Source: Leptolyngbya sp. Heron Island J (GTDB lineage: Bacteria > Cyanobacteriota > Cyanobacteriia > Phormidesmidales > Phormidesmidaceae). From it: a stretch of 64,000 bases of DNA. The DNA is taken from positions 1 to 64,000 of the forward strand of contig NZ_AWNH01000106.1 in assembly GCF_000482245.1 (NCBI RefSeq). The letters are read 5' to 3'. Position 1 is the stretch's first letter, and each line of letters begins with the position of its first letter. Both the position numbers and the translations under genes were made by a program. Of the stretch, positions 35,801 to 44,460 are shown one piece after another. Under the pieces are notes generated by a model. That model did not search any database, had not been told where the DNA came from, and worked only from the letters and a program-made list of their open reading frames with translations.

Positions 35801-37663
35801 TTGGAAGTTAGGCGGAGCTGAGGGCAAAGACGAGGTTACCCGCTGCAGTGCTTGGAGAATTGAGATTTCCCAGCTAGTGTAGGTGCGGACAAGCAGGGGT
35901 AAGGTGGTGCGGCCTTCAGAGGTAGCTTGCTTGAGTGCTGGCACCAGACCACTGCTGAGTAGAGAACTTTTGCCCACACCCGATTGACCATGGAGAATCA
36001 CCAGGGTGTGTTGGGGCTGCATTAAGCGACCGACCAGATGCTCGATCTCCTGCTGTCGACCTGATGCCCGCATTTCAACGGTTGAAATTTCATTGACGGC
36101 TCTAGCAGATGGAGCTCGATAGGGTTGAATGGGACTAGCGCCAATAAAGGCTCGTAGTCCCATGAGATTTTCTACCTGCCGTTGTTCTTGCTTAGTGGCA
36201 AACGCATCTAGATATCGTTTTTTGGCAAAATATAGGTCCTGCAGGTTTTGCAGAATATGGCGATATAACGGAAAGTCGTGGCGAGGATCGGTTCTTTGAC
36301 GGGCGTTTTCTAAGTCGTGAAGAGCCTCGTCAAAAAGAGTCTCATCGCCCTGGCGTAGTTTGGCTTGCCCCCGCAGAAAGTAATAGCGGCCTTGGCGATA
36401 TCGGAGGGCGAATACAAGGGCCTGAGGAGAGATTTGAGCAGCGGGAGTTGTGCCTGCACTCCTATCGTTAGCGGTTGTTTCTAAGGGGTGAGTACTTTTA
36501 ACGGCTTGAGCTAATAGGGTGAGGGCCGTTGTTGCCAATTGCTGGGCATTTACCCAGTTTTCCCTGGCTAGGTCTGCTTCTGCTAAATAGCCGTAGTCAC
36601 GGGCTAATCGCACTGGGTCATTTTGATGTAGGTCCAGTCCTTCGTTGGCTACGGCTGTGAGGGCATCCCAGTCTTCTAATTTTTGTAGAATTTCAGCTAG
36701 AATGTGGATAAAGTTGGCTGTGCGATCGCATTGTTCTTGTTGTCGTAGAGTATTGATAAATCGCTCATAAAAGCGCCGGGCCTGTCGATAAGATCCAAGT
36801 TGAGTGGAGGGTTGGAGTTTGCCGTGGGTCTGCCACCAAAGACCCAGATGCAAGAGTAAAACGGCCTGCTGATCGCTGGTGTCTTCAACGGTTTTATCGG
36901 TTTGTATCCAATAGTCTAAGCTTTGTTCGTAATACTCTCTGGCTACTTTCAAGCGCTCAGGGGTATGGGCTTCTCGCCCTTGCAGAAAATTTAAGCTGGC
37001 TTGTAAGGCTCCATCCAGCTGGACGTTATGTTGCTTGAGATCTGCGATCGCAAACGGCAATTCCTGCTCAGTCAAAATCTTTAGATGGTGACTCAGACTG
37101 GGGAGCGGCGGAGCGGCTTCATGTAGCCAGTGAGCATCATGGCTATCTAGAATATAGGTAAATATCTCATTAGCCGCCCGATGGAGGGCTTCAATCAAAG
37201 ACTGGATCGGATAGTCCACCTGAATCGGAACTGCTGCAAAACTTTTAAGATCCGCCGCATAGAGCGTCAGGCTTTGCAGAACTGGGTTGGTCATCCACAG
37301 TACCAGTGGATAGGGAAACTTAGCCAGCAGCGCATTCCGCCCCACATTGGCCGCCTTAAACACGACATCCAGTGCCTTCACTTGGTCAAACCCAGTCACC
37401 ATCACCGCTGCTGGGGAGGACTCTAGCGCCGCCTGGCTGTTGACGATGGCCTCTGGCAGAGACCGGGTAGCCGCTGATAGCTCCACAGTATGAAAAGTTT
37501 GGGTTTGAGCCAGATCCTTCAGCAGTAACTGCGTTAGCCGCTGATAGTTGGCTCGGACTAAAATTAATGAAAATTGCCCCTGCCCCAGCGTCAGCGCTCG
37601 TTTCAGGTTGCTTAGCGCTGTTTGGTTATGGAGAACAATTTCGGGTAAATCAGCCTGGTACAT
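32828..37663 (-). CDS. nSTAND NTPase with N-terminal helical domain and 14 WD40 repeats
   Basis: A 1611-residue protein. The first about 170 residues form an alpha/beta domain without a P-loop (possibly a degenerate ATPase or effector-type domain). They are followed by a helical TPR-like stretch (about 220-510), then a STAND NTPase with Walker A HGQSGVGKSSLLSSG (about 563) and Walker B IIIIFDQFEEFFFEQ (about 650). A short Glu/Gln-rich coiled coil lies near 915-950. Fourteen WD40 units (about 995-1590, GHxxxVxxVxFSPDGxxLxSASxDxTxxLW) would give two seven-bladed propellers. STAND proteins act as ligand-triggered oligomeric switches in signalling, cell death and phage defence. The gene lies 76 bases downstream of a P-loop ATPase gene, and the two look like one operon. 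Confidence 0.9.
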   Translation of the reverse strand: MYQADLPEIVLHNQTALSNLKRALTLGQGQFSLILVRANYQRLTQLLLKDLAQTQTFHTVELSAATRSLPEAIVNSQAALESSPAAVMVTGFDQVKALDVVFKAANVGRNALLAKFPYPLVLWMTNPVLQSLTLYAADLKSFAAVPIQVDYPIQSLIEALHRAANEIFTYILDSHDAHWLHEAAPPLPSLSHHLKILTEQELPFAIADLKQHNVQLDGALQASLNFLQGREAHTPERLKVAREYYEQSLDYWIQTDKTVEDTSDQQAVLLLHLGLWWQTHGKLQPSTQLGSYRQARRFYERFINTLRQQEQCDRTANFIHILAEILQKLEDWDALTAVANEGLDLHQNDPVRLARDYGYLAEADLARENWVNAQQLATTALTLLAQAVKSTHPLETTANDRSAGTTPAAQISPQALVFALRYRQGRYYFLRGQAKLRQGDETLFDEALHDLENARQRTDPRHDFPLYRHILQNLQDLYFAKKRYLDAFATKQEQRQVENLMGLRAFIGASPIQPYRAPSARAVNEISTVEMRASGRQQEIEHLVGRLMQPQHTLVILHGQSGVGKSSLLSSGLVPALKQATSEGRTTLPLLVRTYTSWEISILQALQRVTSSLPSAPPNFQVSFPITGESLLNHLRQHAQNNYQQIIIIFDQFEEFFFEQPGVEQRRSLYAFLRDCLNSPYLKVVLALRNDYLHYLLEWERLANLDLDILSRDVRYYLSNFTPKECEAVIRQLTDNAQFYLEESLITALVNDLTADNGEVRPIELQLVGAELQRENITTLRRYEQLGDGPIRALVLNFLNRVVRDCGPENSILARTILYLLSDESTIRPLKTRAELEESLESLGVLVDPAQLSLVLEILAESGLLFESPEVGGRMRYQLAHDYLADLVKQQDMPGLMAMLQAERRRRKQTETQLRTALQEQALALAQATEERYRAETAEMQALASVSQALLLSHDGLGALLESLKGAQQSQLTPVSGYLHNQILFRLWQALHTVREKNRIHAHQDWVLSACFSPDGQYLASSSDDGTVRLWNSRGKLLQVLTGHQGSVLEVAFNQDSTLIGSAGDDFSVRIWDMSGQCLQILTGHTGAVNSVAFSPTQKLIASASNDHTVKLWSQDGQWLKTLEGHLDWVRSVTFSSDGQHLVSAAEDGTLCLWNSEGELLRAISSHAGWVLKAVFSPDGQHIVSGGDDHLIKLWSLNGELLQYFEGHQNWIRDLCFSPDGARLISASDDQNIHVWDLDGQLLDTLKGHRSSVLSLGINPQGTQLISASDDNTIRIWQLQSRDIPSLWGHHGIIWDLCWQPNGSQLVSAGADQTLKVWQSSDGQNHLLHSIHGHDSSIYSVDWSPDGKLIASASADHTVKLWTATGQPVHTFEGHHNAVWAVKFSPDGTYLASAGSDRNIRLWYANGTPIGQLSGHGGTVWTVTFSPDGRYLISGSEDGTLRRWDLTDLAASGIPITSTVLSGHTGSVWAVAVSPDGETIASAGSDNTVRLWQNGELLDILRGHHDWVRSVSFGLGGDVIASASDDGTIRFWQLPDGQLLHTLTGHRGIIWQGAFNSSGDHLASAGADGQIRLWNLQMQNLMRQGCRWIEDYLAYGDLSDGERWICEDIWE

Positions 37664-37739
37664 CGTTGCAAGTGGGCAAGCCCACGGGACAGTGGGTAAG
37701 GGGCATCCCCTGACGGGTGCCTTCTTAGGGATAGCCTAA
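37664..37739. repeat. Two short perfect hairpins between the ATPase and STAND genes
   Basis: GTGGGC-AA-GCCCAC at 37672-37685 and GGGG-CAT-CCCC at 37700-37710 lie in the 76-bp spacer. Neither has a T-run on the minus strand. They may tune expression of the second gene or be intergenic repeats. Confidence 0.4.
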
Positions 37740-39056
37740 TTAATCATTAGCCTGCCAGTTCTTAAAACGGTTTGTTTCTTTAAGCACTGGGTTCAGGTCA
37801 AACCAGCGACCGCAATGGTCGCGATATTCGTAGAGAAATAGGCTGCGTAATAACAGACTATAGGCTTCATTACCCTGGTTGTCGGGAGTGCTGATGGCTT
37901 GAAACATCAGCTGCCATTCATTTTCATCAATCAGCGCCATGAGAGAATCGCGTTCATCTCGAATCACGGCTTCTAGAATGCTAGATTGAATCGGTGGGTC
38001 TCCCTTTTGCAGACAGCCGTAGAGCAGCCGCATCAGGTTGCGCATGTGACCACCGCTGAGTCGGCAAAGGCGGTTAAGCACATTGATATTTTCAAAAATG
38101 TCATTAATGTGATCGATACGCTCGTTGTAGTTTTGATTAGGAAAGGCACGGGCTAATACCATCTGTTGTAGCAGGGCTAACCCTGATTCAGAGGTGGTGC
38201 CATCCCGCTGGGTGACGGGTACCATGGGCAACACTTTGGGAGAAACTCCAAACCGATTAGATAGCCGTGGTAAATCATCAGAAAAGACTAGGGCCAGGGG
38301 AATGGTATAAACCAGGTGACAGTTGAGGCGTTTGAGTTGTTCACCTCGGTCAATAAACAGATATTCTGACTGGGTACGACCGTTGGCACGCTCGACAGGG
38401 TCGATCCGATCGAGGTTGTCGACGATGACGACGAGTCCTTTTTTTCCTTTTGAACGCAGGGTTGCGATCGCGACCTCCAAAAGCTCCTCATTAATGGCAT
38501 CAATAATCGTCTTCGTCCGTGGCTCCAAATATTGACGCATGCGACTACGCATTTCCGGGCTCTCTTTCGCCCGTGCCGTAATCGCTGCAATCCCCACCGA
38601 GAAACTAACATCGGCAATTTCCATTGGGGTTTGCAGAGTCTCCGCCAGATTCCGAAACAGGTTCACCAGTGCCGATGGCTTCAACTTAATCCCATCATTT
38701 TCTAAACTCTCCACCACCTGATGGGCAATCATCAGCAGAATATCGCTGATATCCACATCCGCCATTTCCAAATCTCGATCCGACTCAAAATACACCACAT
38801 GCAGTCCTTGCTGCTCTAACTGCGCTTTGAGTCGTAGCAGTTCTGTGGATTTACCACAGCCAATATTGCCTGTAAATAGCTGAGTCGTGGCTTCATCCGG
38901 CGATAGCAACGTAATTGTCCGTTCTAATTCACGTACAATATCCCCACCCCGTACTGATGAGAAATCAATATAGTATTGCCGATCGTCAGGTTGTATCAAC
39001 CGCAAGGGCCGACTGGGATTAGCAGCACGATAGAACCGGGGTAAATCTAGAGCCAT
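37740..39056 (-). CDS. P-loop ATPase (AAA/KAP-like) upstream of the STAND-WD40 gene
   Basis: A 438-residue soluble NTPase. Walker A is FTGNIGCGKSTELLRL (residues 62-77) and Walker B is GLVVIVDNLDRIDPVERA, as in KAP/STAND-like ATPases. The C-terminal half is helical (LLRSLFLYEYRD near the end) and looks like a winged-helix or sensor region. Similar proteins are common beside large signalling or defence NTPases in filamentous cyanobacteria (recollection). The immediate neighbour downstream is the 1611-residue nSTAND-WD40 protein, so a two-protein NTPase system is likely. Its ligand is not known. A 13-bp inverted repeat lies about 110-150 bases upstream. Confidence 0.82.
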   Translation of the reverse strand: MALDLPRFYRAANPSRPLRLIQPDDRQYYIDFSSVRGGDIVRELERTITLLSPDEATTQLFTGNIGCGKSTELLRLKAQLEQQGLHVVYFESDRDLEMADVDISDILLMIAHQVVESLENDGIKLKPSALVNLFRNLAETLQTPMEIADVSFSVGIAAITARAKESPEMRSRMRQYLEPRTKTIIDAINEELLEVAIATLRSKGKKGLVVIVDNLDRIDPVERANGRTQSEYLFIDRGEQLKRLNCHLVYTIPLALVFSDDLPRLSNRFGVSPKVLPMVPVTQRDGTTSESGLALLQQMVLARAFPNQNYNERIDHINDIFENINVLNRLCRLSGGHMRNLMRLLYGCLQKGDPPIQSSILEAVIRDERDSLMALIDENEWQLMFQAISTPDNQGNEAYSLLLRSLFLYEYRDHCGRWFDLNPVLKETNRFKNWQAND

Positions 39057-39166
39057 TGACGCAGCAGAGCACAGTATTCGTAATCCTAGACGAATTTGCG
39101 ATCAATGAGTTGCGTAATTGAGGTGTTTTCAGCTACCACCCATCGCATAAATTTTAGAAAAACAGC

Positions 39167-39203
39167 TGATATTTTCTGAAGCAATTTGCCTCAGAAAATA
39201 TCA
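39167..39203. promoter_or_regulatory. 13-bp inverted repeat upstream of the ATPase-STAND pair
   Basis: TGATATTTTCTGA (39167-39179) and TCAGAAAATATCA (39191-39203) are perfect complements with an 11-base spacer, in the divergent spacer between the ATPase gene and the small membrane-protein gene. Position suits an operator. As a transcript it would also be a hairpin, but AT-rich and without a clean T-run. Confidence 0.4.
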
Positions 39204-39321
39204 ACTTTTGGCAATTAGGTTGAAGTTTTTTTCCGATCAATGCAGCGTTTAAGTAATGCCTAACTACACTTTAAAGTAGTCCACCTAGATAATGCCAGGG
39301 CAAATGGCCCAGGAGGATGTG

Positions 39322-39477
39322 ATGAAATCAATGATTTGGAAACCTGATGAAGAGCATGACCGTCAGGTAAACGCCTATTTAGATGCTGAAAACCATGCCC
39401 CCTATGAGATCATCTGGGCGATTGGCATTGTTATGTTTTGTCTATTTACGGCTGTGGTGTTGATTGGTAACTTTTAG
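39322..39477 (+). CDS. Small single-helix membrane protein
   Basis: A 51-residue protein: charged N-terminus (MKSMIWKPDEEHDRQVNAYL), then one hydrophobic helix, about residues 30-48 (IIWAIGIVMFCLFTAVVLIG), and a two-residue tail. ATG 39322 is well supported because the perfect Shine-Dalgarno AGGAGG lies at 39311-39316 with a 5-base gap. An upstream in-frame ATG at 39292 has no such site. The composition resembles small thylakoid subunits of photosystem, NDH or cytochrome complexes, but I do not recognise the sequence. It stands alone, divergent from the ATPase-STAND pair. Confidence 0.65.
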   Translation: MKSMIWKPDEEHDRQVNAYLDAENHAPYEIIWAIGIVMFCLFTAVVLIGNF

Positions 39478-39594
39478 GCCACATTTACCTATTTTATAAG
39501 AGTTGACCATCCGTGAGTTTTCAGGTATTGCTGAAAGGCTTATGGATGGTTTGGTTTAAAGACTGCTTAAAGGCTTTTGAAATCGATAAGAACG

Positions 39595-40329
39595 TTAGTT
39601 GATGACTTTTCTCGCAATAAAAGCTGCATGAGCTTTAGGAAGACGAAACTGGTCATAGCTACGTGTAGTTTGCACCTTAAAGCCTACCTGTCGTAGTTTC
39701 TGAGCTATATCAGTTGAGCGATATAGGCGCATAGTGTGGATCTCGTCATCGCGTCGATAGTGCTCACTCACTTTGCGAATTGTGATAATCCGCCGTGTTA
39801 GCAATGATTGTTCTAGGTTTTCTTTTTTCTCTACTAAAATTAGCCAATCGTTGCCTTCATTAAAATGTTGGCTGTCATTTCTGTCTACCTGGCCAGGTTC
39901 TGCAATATCAAAAATTAAGATGCCGCCTGGTGTGAGGGCATGGTAAATCTGTTCAAAAACCGGGAGTAACTGGTGTTCATCATTATCTGAATCAAACAAA
40001 TAGTTAAAGCATTCGCCAATTGCAGTCACCACAGTACATGGTGGAATTTCAGTTTTGAATAGTGATGCCACTCGAAAATCTGCACTGGGAACTTTGATTT
40101 TGGCCAGGGTAATCATCGATTCAGAAATATCGATACCTAGAACTTGATAGCCTGCTCTGATAAATTCTGCAGCGGATAGGCCAGTACCACAGCCTAAATC
40201 GACAATAAAGCCATCGTGAATCTTGTTTTGGGCCAGAATGGTGAGGATGCCCGCTGCTGAGTTGAGTGCATACTCGCTGTAGCCAACATCGTGGATATAG
40301 GTAAGGTCTTCCTTGTAGTAATCTGTCAT
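39595..40329 (-). CDS. Class I SAM-dependent methyltransferase
   Basis: A 244-residue Rossmann-fold methyltransferase. Motif I (FIVDLGCGTGLSAAEFIRAG), the acidic end of strand 2 (VLGIDISESMITLAK), strand 4 (CTVVTAIGECFNYL) and the post-motif LTPGGILIFDIAEPG are clear. Substrate unknown. ATG at 40329 (MTDYYKED) is preferred because GGAAAG lies just upstream. The frame extends to 40362. Neighbours do not suggest a pathway. Confidence 0.88.
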   Translation of the reverse strand: MTDYYKEDLTYIHDVGYSEYALNSAAGILTILAQNKIHDGFIVDLGCGTGLSAAEFIRAGYQVLGIDISESMITLAKIKVPSADFRVASLFKTEIPPCTVVTAIGECFNYLFDSDNDEHQLLPVFEQIYHALTPGGILIFDIAEPGQVDRNDSQHFNEGNDWLILVEKKENLEQSLLTRRIITIRKVSEHYRRDDEIHTMRLYRSTDIAQKLRQVGFKVQTTRSYDQFRLPKAHAAFIARKVIN

Positions 40330-40417
40330 AGTCTTTCCAGCATGGGGTTCAGGTATCACCACAATCTTTTAAGTGTGTGATGGAGCTTAAGTGTGTGATA
40401 GAGCAAATGTCAAACCA

Positions 40418-41314
40418 CTACAATACTTTAATAAATGCCTGCATCTGTACAACAATCTTACTTACGGATGCTCGCCTACGTAGGGTAGGTAACCGATGTT
40501 TTTTGTTAGACTTTAGATAAATCTCTAAGCCATATACCTTGCGGAGTTTCCCATTTCTGTGATGACGAAACTCTTTTGTTGTGATTGCCTGAATTTCACT
40601 GAGCTGATGTTGCTGAACCTGGAGCCCCAAGAGAGTATTAACCTGGTGAGTATAGAGATGAGTTATCTTGTCTAAGATCAGGGTGCGCGATCGCAACCCA
40701 CCATAGGCCACAGCCATTGCCAGCAAAACAAAAGGGATGGCTAGACATAGCACCCCTAAAAACTGAACACTGAATCGTTGATCCTCTTGAATTGCGAAGT
40801 TATTGACATCTGAAGCCAACAGTCGTTGCATCTCTGCAGCAGCGTCTGGTTGAAATGTCGGTCTGTATCCAGACTCAATTGCATAGGCAGTTTCAAACAG
40901 CCGAATACGCTCAGACTGATTGCTCAGGGTTACCCACATTTTCTCAGTGCCGCCACCTTGACCATTGGACCATTGAGCCGAGTCTAATTGGGCAGCAGTC
41001 ACTTGTGAAATACTTTGATGTTTACCTGCAGGCCCAAATCCCAGAAACTTGCGTGTGGACCAAGCACAATCAAAACTGGCTGACTCATTTCTCTGACAAG
41101 ACAGGGTACTAATGCCAATTTGCGAGGACACCAGCACCACTAACCCAGTCGGAATCCCCGCAAATAAGATGGACCACATTACTAAAAACACATAAGGCCA
41201 TCGTTTTAACCGTTGTTTGACCACCAGCTTTGTCGGTGTCTGTTGATCAATCCAGAGGCAATGGGTTTCTAGACTATCTTGAATCGTATTTGTCACTGAG
41301 TTCAAGTGATTCAC
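40418..41314 (-). CDS. Two-helix membrane protein of unknown function
   Basis: A 298-residue protein with an amphipathic start, a transmembrane helix at about 41-66 (PYVFLVMWSILFAGIPTGLV), an extracytoplasmic domain of about 110 residues with two Cys (LSCQRN and FDCAWS) that could form a disulfide, and a second helix at about 180-205. A basic cytoplasmic C-terminal part follows, beginning LRSRTLILDKITHLY. The layout suggests a PH-like or signalling accessory protein, but no catalytic motif is visible and I do not recognise the family. Confidence 0.6.
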   Translation of the reverse strand: MNHLNSVTNTIQDSLETHCLWIDQQTPTKLVVKQRLKRWPYVFLVMWSILFAGIPTGLVVLVSSQIGISTLSCQRNESASFDCAWSTRKFLGFGPAGKHQSISQVTAAQLDSAQWSNGQGGGTEKMWVTLSNQSERIRLFETAYAIESGYRPTFQPDAAAEMQRLLASDVNNFAIQEDQRFSVQFLGVLCLAIPFVLLAMAVAYGGLRSRTLILDKITHLYTHQVNTLLGLQVQQHQLSEIQAITTKEFRHHRNGKLRKVYGLEIYLKSNKKHRLPTLRRRASVSKIVVQMQAFIKVL

Positions 41315-41574
41315 CGAAGGTACAGGCTACCTTAGTGGTATCAACAAGGTGATTATCAATTCACCAGTAGTTTTGCCTTTCGTAACAAAACGGAACGGGG
41401 CTTGGATATCTGATAGCTAATTGAGACCATCTATTTAATCTTTCAACGTTGAGCATTTGGGTAAAATCGACCAGGAGAAACTTAGAGGAACACGGGGAGT
41501 ATTGATTGGTAAAACTCTCCGTGTCTCTCTGTTTCCCCTTCATGTCCTTGCCAAAATTGAATCTTGACAGACTA

Positions 41575-43704
41575 CTAATCGAGTTCCCACGATATGGTGC
41601 GCAGTCTGTTTTCAGAATCACGCACAGCTGTCAGCAAGAACTCTTTACCGCCGCGACGGACAGCAGAGGAGGCAATCCGACTGACCTGACCTCCAATGTC
41701 GGTGCCTACACGCTCGATTCGCCCATTGTTTTGCACTTGATAGGCGATCATGCGCAGCATGCCCTCGCCATCTTTGACTGAGGCAATCACCTGGCCGCCT
41801 GGTGCTGCAGTCAGATCTACGATGCTGGCAAAACCAGCCGCGATCGAATCCTTGCGCACAATCTGGCCATTGGCCTGCACCTGCCAGGTAATTAGCTGAA
41901 GATTGGCATCTTCATTACTAAAGGCAGTCACCACCATGTCTTTGCCAGCCAGCTGCGATCGCACCATGTTTAACTCACCCTTGATCACACCCGCCTCAAC
42001 ATCGCCTCGTCGAGAGAACTTTTTGGCGGCTGGGTCAAAGGCCCAGGCAATTAGCTTGAGTTTGCGATCTCCGTCAGTGGTTGCACTCACCACCCCTGCA
42101 AAATCAGCATGGGTGGTGGCCACGGCAATATCCTGCACTGCGCCCGCATCAATGTCACCACGACGGATGATGCCCAGAGAGCGGGTGACCTCCCAGACCA
42201 CCAGTTTGAAGTCATTTTGCTGTCCTTGGGTCAGGGTAATCACTCCATTGCTATCAGGAAAAGGCGTGATAGCGATCTTCTTAACGGGGCCAGCAACAGC
42301 ATCATCGCGACGGGTAACCTGACCACTGTTGGAAATCACCCATGAAATCAGCTTAAGATTGCCATCGGCATCTCGAAAAGCTGTAATCGAATCGTTGCTG
42401 CTGCTGTCAGGTCGTACTACATGAACCTGACTGGCGGCTCCAGCGGTGACAACTTCACCCCGCGTTAGCGAGCCATTAGAACCAGCGCGATAGGGGATAA
42501 TTTGCAGATTACCTTCCGAGTTGGACAACGCTGCCACTGCGCCGTCCAGGCTCACTGTTTTAAAGTCACCGCCCATATCAGTATCATGGCGTAGGAACTG
42601 GGTAATATCGAAGTTTGCCGACACTTGAGCCGAAGTCGCTGCCCGCGCAATCTGATCGGCCAGCGTTCTCAGTGGTCCGCTGCTACCCATATTGATATTG
42701 GTAGCTAACGCGATATCGATTTGGCTGACCTCCGTGCCATCCGGTAGTTTATACCCCTCGGGGAACATGGCGGCATAGGCCGTGCCGCTATCGGGGATGC
42801 GGCCACTGTGGGCGAGTTTACCCTCATCATTACTTCCCCACGCCATTTCATCCAGCTCTGAGCGGGTGTAAGTGTTTTGCAGGTAAGTCATGATGTAGGT
42901 CAGATCCTGGGCAGATGCACGGAATCCACCAGCTGCTAACCCGGTGCCTGACTTGCCAAAATTAATGGGGACTGGCTTCCCTGACTTGTAAACATGGCTC
43001 CAGGCTTCACGGGGGCCTGGATTAGGACGTTCGGCCAAAACAGCGGTGTGTAGACCGAGCGATCGCAAATAGGTGTTCACCGCATAGTCGCGATACGACT
43101 TGCCAGACAGCGCTTCAATCACCAACGTCCACAATCCGAACCCGTGGTTAGAATACTCATATTTTGTTCCTGGCTGAGAGACGAGTTTTTGGGTTCTGAG
43201 AAAATGTTTGTGGATGTGCTCATAGGTAACATCGGCTTCATCAATATTGAACATGGCTGCTGCTGCCTTCGGGTCGCCACTGCCTTTAAAGCCAGCAGTA
43301 TGACCTAAAAGATGTTGCAGGGTAATTTGTTCGTACCAGTGTTTGTTTGGTCCGGGATTAGCCTGAATATCTTCTGCAAAGCGATTTTTGAAGAGGCCAT
43401 TGGGGCCATACAGCTTTTGCTGTTGTGGATTGATCCCTTTTGCCCTCATCAGCTGCCAACCAGCTGGACCCGTGACAACAGCTTTGGTTATACTACCAAT
43501 CCGGCTGCTCATAAACGGTTCCATGACTTGTTTGGTTTGAGCATTGGCCCAGCCATAGCCTTTAGTGAGAATAAGCCGCCTATTTTTGGTCACGGCCACG
43601 GTCATCCCTGGCAGGTTCTCTGTTTGCATCAATTCTTTTACTACGGCATCTACCTTGGGTTCAAGGCTGGACCAAGCGTATCCTGAAGATGGAATTGCCA
43701 TCAT
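41575..43704 (-). CDS. Serine hydrolase (beta-lactamase/DD-peptidase fold) with repeat C-terminus
   Basis: A 709-residue protein. Residues about 15-390 are a class C beta-lactamase-type hydrolase, with SxxK nucleophile motif SITK at 71-74, YSN at 184-186 and a possible third motif HSG in LAHSGRIPDSG. The remainder (about 395-709) consists of about six imperfect repeats of about 50 residues ending in patterns such as LISWVISNSGQVTRRDDAVAG, probably a beta-propeller. No classical signal peptide is seen, and the hydrophobic N-terminus is short, so export is uncertain. Candidate roles are peptidoglycan peptidase, esterase or peptide hydrolase. AAAGGAGA just upstream supports ATG 43704. Confidence 0.85.
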   Translation of the reverse strand: MMAIPSSGYAWSSLEPKVDAVVKELMQTENLPGMTVAVTKNRRLILTKGYGWANAQTKQVMEPFMSSRIGSITKAVVTGPAGWQLMRAKGINPQQQKLYGPNGLFKNRFAEDIQANPGPNKHWYEQITLQHLLGHTAGFKGSGDPKAAAAMFNIDEADVTYEHIHKHFLRTQKLVSQPGTKYEYSNHGFGLWTLVIEALSGKSYRDYAVNTYLRSLGLHTAVLAERPNPGPREAWSHVYKSGKPVPINFGKSGTGLAAGGFRASAQDLTYIMTYLQNTYTRSELDEMAWGSNDEGKLAHSGRIPDSGTAYAAMFPEGYKLPDGTEVSQIDIALATNINMGSSGPLRTLADQIARAATSAQVSANFDITQFLRHDTDMGGDFKTVSLDGAVAALSNSEGNLQIIPYRAGSNGSLTRGEVVTAGAASQVHVVRPDSSSNDSITAFRDADGNLKLISWVISNSGQVTRRDDAVAGPVKKIAITPFPDSNGVITLTQGQQNDFKLVVWEVTRSLGIIRRGDIDAGAVQDIAVATTHADFAGVVSATTDGDRKLKLIAWAFDPAAKKFSRRGDVEAGVIKGELNMVRSQLAGKDMVVTAFSNEDANLQLITWQVQANGQIVRKDSIAAGFASIVDLTAAPGGQVIASVKDGEGMLRMIAYQVQNNGRIERVGTDIGGQVSRIASSAVRRGGKEFLLTAVRDSENRLRTISWELD

Positions 43705-44460
43705 GATTCTCCTTTCTCAAAAATTCTGAATAAATTCTCAATGCGGACTGTATGTCATAGCACCCCAAATAGCAGTTAGGCTGATTTATCTGCTAAAGAA
43801 TCTTTCGATAACGAGTCAATCGGTGAAGCAGCTAGCAGTTGTTTAAGTCTCCTAACTTCTCACCCTGGTGACTTTGAGTCTTGTTCTCCCCAGGGTTGAG
43901 AGGCTAAGAGCGCTTGAATAGCCTTTAATTTCTGTTGTCAAATGCTGCTTGCAGGATTTTCTCTACTTAGAAAATCAACCCTACCTAAACAACAGATAGG
44001 AGGATATAACAAGGATTTTATTCTGTCAGCCATTTGCAGATCAGTCGATCATCCTCGACAACCCATGTTGCTTTTAGTGGTGCCTTGGGTTGATTTTGTT
44101 GTGTGGTGGCAATGTTGTTTTGAACCTTTCGATCACTTAATACCATGACATGAACTCTGATTAGTGTATTTACTGCATCTATCTAAACAAGATGGCAACC
44201 GAGATCATGACTGAGTTTTTACGACTTGTGACTGAGTTTTTTCCATATTTGGAAAGTGCCTTTCCGAATGTGGAAAACCAAGATCCTGTAGCCTATTTTG
44301 TATTAATGTTTGAGCCTGACCACAGCACTGCTGAACTCAACGCTGTTCCACGTTATTGGCAATATGCATCAACTTTATCTAACACATCGATAGATATCGC
44401 TCAGTAAAATGCTTGAAACTTTGGGTTGATATAGTCATAGTCATGGGAGCTCTATTGGTT
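43705..44460. other. Divergent spacer upstream of serine hydrolase and NB-ARC-WD40 genes
   Basis: The 756-bp stretch carries promoters for both flanking genes. TCTCACCCTGG (43858-43868) pairs with CCAGGGTTGAGA (43890-43901) with one bulged base. Short frames on the plus strand (43942-44148 and 44192-44407) have no good ribosome-binding site or family resemblance and are not called. Confidence 0.4.
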
